Source: an uncultured Gammaproteobacteria bacterium (lineage in GTDB: Bacteria; Pseudomonadota; Gammaproteobacteria; GCA-001735895). From it: a stretch of DNA of 64,000 nt. A program made the translations under genes and the position numbers. The stretch lies in contig CAJXUC010000003.1 in NCBI GenBank assembly GCA_913061315.1, positions 53,925-117,924 on the forward strand. Reading direction: 5' to 3'. Shown piece after piece: positions 61,036 through 64,000 of this stretch (positions are counted from its first letter, which is position 1; each line of letters opens with the position of its first letter). The notes beneath the pieces were generated by a model. The model made no database searches and was not told the origin of the DNA. It saw only the letters and a program-made list of their open reading frames with translations.

Positions 61036-62094
61036 ATGACCATGTCCTTCGACAATTCTGATCATCATTTGCTGGTAAATAAGGTCAGCATTGCCTACGG
61101 ACAACACACTATTGTCCAAGATGTCAGCTTGGCTGTGGCCGTAGGTGAAATTGGTTGTTTGTTGGGTCCTAGTGGTTGTGGTAAATCTACATTATTGCGA
61201 GCTATTGCGGGCTTTGTGCCCTTAAAGTCTGGCACTATTAGTTTGGCAAATAAAATACTGGCTAACGATAATTTTTGTCTGCCTGCAGAGAATCGCAATG
61301 TTGGCATGGTGTTTCAGGACGTAGCTTTGTTTCCCCATATTGACATTGCTGCCAATGTGGCTTTTGGATTGCATCACTGGCCCAAGCCACAACAAATGCA
61401 GCGTGTTGAGGAACTGCTAGATCTGGTAGGCCTCAATGGTTACCAGGATCGCTATCCTCACGCTTTATCTGGAGGCCAGCAACAACGTATTGCCTTAGCC
61501 CGAGCGATTGCACCAAAGCCTAGTTTGTTGTTACTAGATGAACCTTTCTCTGGCCTTGATGCCATGTTAAGAGAAGAGCTAGTGCCAGAAGTCAGTGCGA
61601 TTTTACGCCATGAAAAGATCCCTGGATTGTTAGTCACTCATGATCAGACAGAAGCCTTTACTATGGCGGATCATGTAGCGGTAATGAACCAAGGTCGTAT
61701 CGAGCAGTGGGACACAGCCTATAATATTTATCATAAGCCTGACGGACGATTTGTGGCTGACTTTATCGGTGAAGGTGACTTTTTAGCGTGCAATGTTAGT
61801 AGCACAACCTGCGTAGAATCGCCTATAGGTCACTTATGTAGCGACCGAATTCATGGTTTTGCAGTAGGTGACAAAGCCGAAGTATTTATCCGTCCTGATG
61901 ACGTGTTGCATTTGGATGGTAGTCCTATAACCGGACGCATAATAAGCAAGCGTTTCCGTGGGACACACTTTTTATATCGTGTATTAATAGCAGGAAATCA
62001 AACCTTATACTGCTTTGCAGACTCTCACCATAATCATGAAATTGGTGAAGAAATTGGAATTAAGTTGTCACTAGATCACTTAATGTTGTTCTAA
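61036..62094 (+). CDS. fbpC: Ferric-iron ABC transporter ATP-binding protein
   Basis: A 352-residue ATPase. Walker A GPSGCGKST is at 44-52, the signature LSGGQ at 144-148 and Walker B LLLLDEP at 164-170, followed by the switch His in VTHDQTEA. The C-terminal 110 residues form a TOBE-like regulatory domain. It starts right after the fbpB stop codon and completes the importer. Confidence 0.94.
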   Translation: MTMSFDNSDHHLLVNKVSIAYGQHTIVQDVSLAVAVGEIGCLLGPSGCGKSTLLRAIAGFVPLKSGTISLANKILANDNFCLPAENRNVGMVFQDVALFPHIDIAANVAFGLHHWPKPQQMQRVEELLDLVGLNGYQDRYPHALSGGQQQRIALARAIAPKPSLLLLDEPFSGLDAMLREELVPEVSAILRHEKIPGLLVTHDQTEAFTMADHVAVMNQGRIEQWDTAYNIYHKPDGRFVADFIGEGDFLACNVSSTTCVESPIGHLCSDRIHGFAVGDKAEVFIRPDDVLHLDGSPITGRIISKRFRGTHFLYRVLIAGNQTLYCFADSHHNHEIGEEIGIKLSLDHLMLF

Positions 62095-62549
62095 AAAACG
62101 CATTAGAGTTTAATAGTACGCTAATTTTTCGTTCATATGAAAACCGAACCATAGTTATCGCTTGTTATTGCAATTGGAGTCAGAGTTTTTCAACAACACT
62201 ACAAGAGACTTCTAAATCGGCCGTGTGGGTTGCAAGTTGGCATCGCATAGAGCATTTTCGCGCAAAGTGAAGTTGTCAGGTAATATAAATCAGACAGCTT
62301 TGTTTGATGTCTGTTGCAATGCATCAATATAATCAAACAATGTATTTCTGTATTATCTAAACATATACGCCAGCATTGAAGTATTATGCCTCTCATCAAC
62401 CAGTACGATTATCACATTAAAAGCTAATTGATATTCGATACAATACTAATCACCTTGTTGCATTTGATTAAAAGTACATAGTTGACATTAAGACTTAATA
62501 ACAATAACGCCAAAGTAATACAGCAGAGTGCCTAACTGAATGATACAGA
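62095..62549. other. Long intergenic region after fbpC
   Basis: This 455-base stretch holds no supported gene. A minus-strand frame at 62199-62399 (66 codons) has no recognisable content. A TTGACA at 62482-62487 is a perfect -35 element but its matching -10 is poor. No clear terminator for fbpC and no RNA gene was found by eye. Confidence 0.5.
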
Positions 62550-62924
62550 ATGTTAACTAAAATAATTTTCACTCTAGCTGTGATTGCGGGTTGTCTGTGG
62601 TTTGCTTCGACAAAGCGGAATCAAGAGTTAAAGCCACTAAAAAGAAAACTTACCCAAAAAGATAATGAACGAAAGCTGCTCTTGACTAGAAGTGCTTTTG
62701 CTTTTATGTTTTTGATGGTTTTAGCGGCTGGCGTTATTGTGTTTTTTGAATTGAAGGGTGACTATGAGACCGTCACTGTACATGTTATTAATTCAGAAAC
62801 GAATTCGCGGACAAGTTATCAAGCGCAACGTCAAGATGTCACTGAAGATAGTTTTACAACGATTAAAGGGCGTAAGGTGTTTGTGGCAGATGTTGAGCGT
62901 GTCGAGATGGAATCATCGAAATAA
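62550..62924 (+). CDS. Hypothetical two-helix membrane protein
   Basis: A 124-residue protein I do not recognise. A first hydrophobic segment (about 3-19) and a second (about 48-66) flank a basic, Lys/Arg-rich loop of about 25 residues, so the loop is likely cytoplasmic. The C-terminal 55 residues are soluble and Thr/Ser-rich, ending in FTTIKGRKVFVADVERVEME. The start has a weak ribosome binding site. The gene is convergent with adk and shares a terminator with it. Confidence 0.7.
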   Translation: MLTKIIFTLAVIAGCLWFASTKRNQELKPLKRKLTQKDNERKLLLTRSAFAFMFLMVLAAGVIVFFELKGDYETVTVHVINSETNSRTSYQAQRQDVTEDSFTTIKGRKVFVADVERVEMESSK

Positions 62925-62957
62925 AAACCACTTAAGTCTGCTTACCCAAGTGGTTTT
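62924..62957. terminator. Convergent terminator between 62550 gene and adk
   Basis: AAAACCACTT (62924-62933) and AAGTGGTTTT (62948-62957) form a perfect 10-bp stem with a 14-base loop, flanked by A-run and T-run, so it can work in both directions. Confidence 0.8.
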
Positions 62958-62962
62958 ATGGT

Positions 62963-63598
62963 TTAAATATGCGCTTTTAAAGCCGCGAGAACAGGTTCAA
63001 AGTCAGAGGTCTCAACGCTCAATAACGAACCTTCCTTGCGGTAATAATCGACTAATGGTGCAGTTTTTGTTTTATAGACTTCGAGTCGATTTTCAATTAC
63101 TGCTTGGGTTTCGTCTTCACGTTGAACAATGTTGCCACCACAAAGGTCACAGGTACCATCAACTTTTGCTGGTTTGAATTTAATATTGTAGATTTCGCTG
63201 CACTGGACGCAGGTTCTTCGGGTCGATAAGCGCTCAACGATGGTAGCTCTTGGAATTACTAGCTCTAAAACGCAGTCTAATTTACTGCCGGTTTTTTCTA
63301 GAATTACCTTTAACGCATCTGCCTGAACAGTCGTGCGAGGAAAACCGTCCAGTAAATAACCTTCCTTGCAATCATCTCTAAGTAAGCGTTCTTCCATAAT
63401 ACTAATTACTAAATCATCCGTGACCAAATTACCGGAAGACATAGCGGCCTCAATTTTTTTACCAAGGTCTGTACCTTCTGCAATAGCACTACGTAGGATA
63501 TCACCTGTCGATATTTGAACCGAACCGTCGTGCCTATTTAAGGCTTTTGATATAGTGCCTTTCCCTGAACCTGGGGGGCCTAGCAATATTATCTTCAT
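62963..63598 (-). CDS. adk: Adenylate kinase with four-cysteine zinc LID
   Basis: The 211-residue kinase interconverts 2 ADP with ATP and AMP. The P-loop is GPPGSGKGT (7-15), the AMP-binding part reads QISTGDILR, and DGFPRT (84-89) is intact. The LID holds Cys130, Cys133, Cys150 and Cys153 (CVQC and CDLC), the zinc-binding form known from Gram-positive bacteria. E. coli Adk lacks these cysteines. This may be a transferred or second adk. AAGGA lies before the ATG. Confidence 0.94.
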   Translation of the reverse strand: MKIILLGPPGSGKGTISKALNRHDGSVQISTGDILRSAIAEGTDLGKKIEAAMSSGNLVTDDLVISIMEERLLRDDCKEGYLLDGFPRTTVQADALKVILEKTGSKLDCVLELVIPRATIVERLSTRRTCVQCSEIYNIKFKPAKVDGTCDLCGGNIVQREDETQAVIENRLEVYKTKTAPLVDYYRKEGSLLSVETSDFEPVLAALKAHI

Positions 63599-63952
63599 AG
63601 GGAGTCCTTAATAATTTGATAAAAGAGTGGATTAAATAAAGTAACGGTATTCTGCGCCTTTCCAATTGAATGGCAAATGAGAAATGCCAATACTAGGTAT
63701 TGCATCTTTATAGTATGAAAGGGGGCAGTTGTGTTTGTTTATTGGTATCAGGACGAACGTTTATTGTGTTTTGAGAATTTTTTATTAACATTACGACAAG
63801 AATTTAATTGTATTAAGTTATCGTTTGTCTAATAGCAGGCGAAGTCAAGGCCATTTGTTGGCATGTCAACAGATGGACTCATAAAAAAGTTAAGAAGAAA
63901 TAATAGATAACTTTCTTTCTGTATTATCGCTATTGAACTCAGGGACTAATAT
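63599..63952. other. Contig-end region without a gene
   Basis: This 354-base stretch upstream of adk holds no supported gene on either strand. CCATTTGTTG (63851-63860) and CAACAGATGG (63867-63876) form an imperfect inverted repeat with one wobble and a 6-base spacer. The rest is AT-rich and likely contains the adk promoter, which I could not place. Confidence 0.5.
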
Positions 63953-64000
63953 CTGTCTCTTATACACATCTCCGAGCCCACGAGACGCTACGCTATCTCG
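63953..64000 (+). other. Nextera/Tn5 adapter read-through, not genomic
   Basis: The end carries the 19-base Tn5 mosaic end CTGTCTCTTATACACATCT (63953-63971), then the Nextera read-2 adapter (63972-63986), an 8-base index GCTACGCT (63987-63994) and the first six bases of the flow-cell sequence (63995-64000). This is library adapter left by incomplete trimming, so the genome ends at 63952. Confidence 0.97.

Noticed and set aside
62199..62399. Minus-strand 66-codon frame in the gap after fbpC
   Set aside because: No ribosome binding site, no family resemblance, Cys/Leu-rich composition typical of chance frames.
62758..63177. Plus-strand 139-codon frame spanning the 62550 gene and adk
   Set aside because: Overlaps two better supported genes and crosses a convergent terminator.

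Overview
The window reads as one end of a contig from a gammaproteobacterium of moderate to low GC, probably aquatic. This rests on gene families and gene order, not on a search. The order ftsH-folP-glmM-tpiA-secG-tRNA-Leu(GAG)-nuoA..N-tRNA-fMet-rimP-nusA-infB-rbfA-truB-rpsO-pnp is a classic gammaproteobacterial backbone, with separate nuoC and nuoD rather than the enterobacterial fusion. A MotY-like protein, the PyrC/RNase T pair, GlnE-IlvE and a homodimeric AceE fit the same class. I cannot place it below class level. The last 48 bases are sequencing adapter, so the true contig ends at about 63952.

Layout. 1-5400: a small membrane protein related to the PuuD N-terminal domain, an AsnO-type amidotransferase, grxD, and the divergent pair rnt-pyrC. 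5394-11167: the pyruvate dehydrogenase complex, with one lipoyl domain on E2 and another fused to E3. 11225-15268: a YbfF-like esterase, motY, a PduO-type cobalamin adenosyltransferase, an EamA transporter and grxC. 15598-27129: carAB, greA, yhbY, rlmE, ftsH, folP, glmM, tpiA, secG. 27139-42001: tRNA-Leu and the complete 14-gene complex I operon. 42137-50979: initiator tRNA and the rimP-nusA-infB-rbfA-truB-rpsO-pnp translation and RNA-metabolism cluster. 51179-55750: a short DTW protein, then on the minus strand glnE, ilvE and a zinc-finger protein. 55900-62094: a five-gene plus-strand cluster made of a DUF4856-like lipoprotein, a di-iron-type membrane hydroxylase and a complete Fbp-type ferric-iron ABC importer. 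62550-63598: an orphan two-helix membrane protein and a zinc-type adenylate kinase.

Most of the window is core metabolism and information processing in the expected order. The least ordinary part is the 55900-62094 cluster. Its tight spacing, and a Fur-like site upstream, suggest that the lipoprotein and the hydroxylase act together with iron import. That link is inference. No insertion sequence, prophage, CRISPR array, toxin-antitoxin pair or defence island was seen.

Regulatory features visible by eye include a strong promoter with a GC-rich discriminator before tRNA-fMet, a good promoter followed by a palindrome and a hairpin before nuoA, several Rho-independent terminators, and a terminator whose T-tract abuts the folP start codon.
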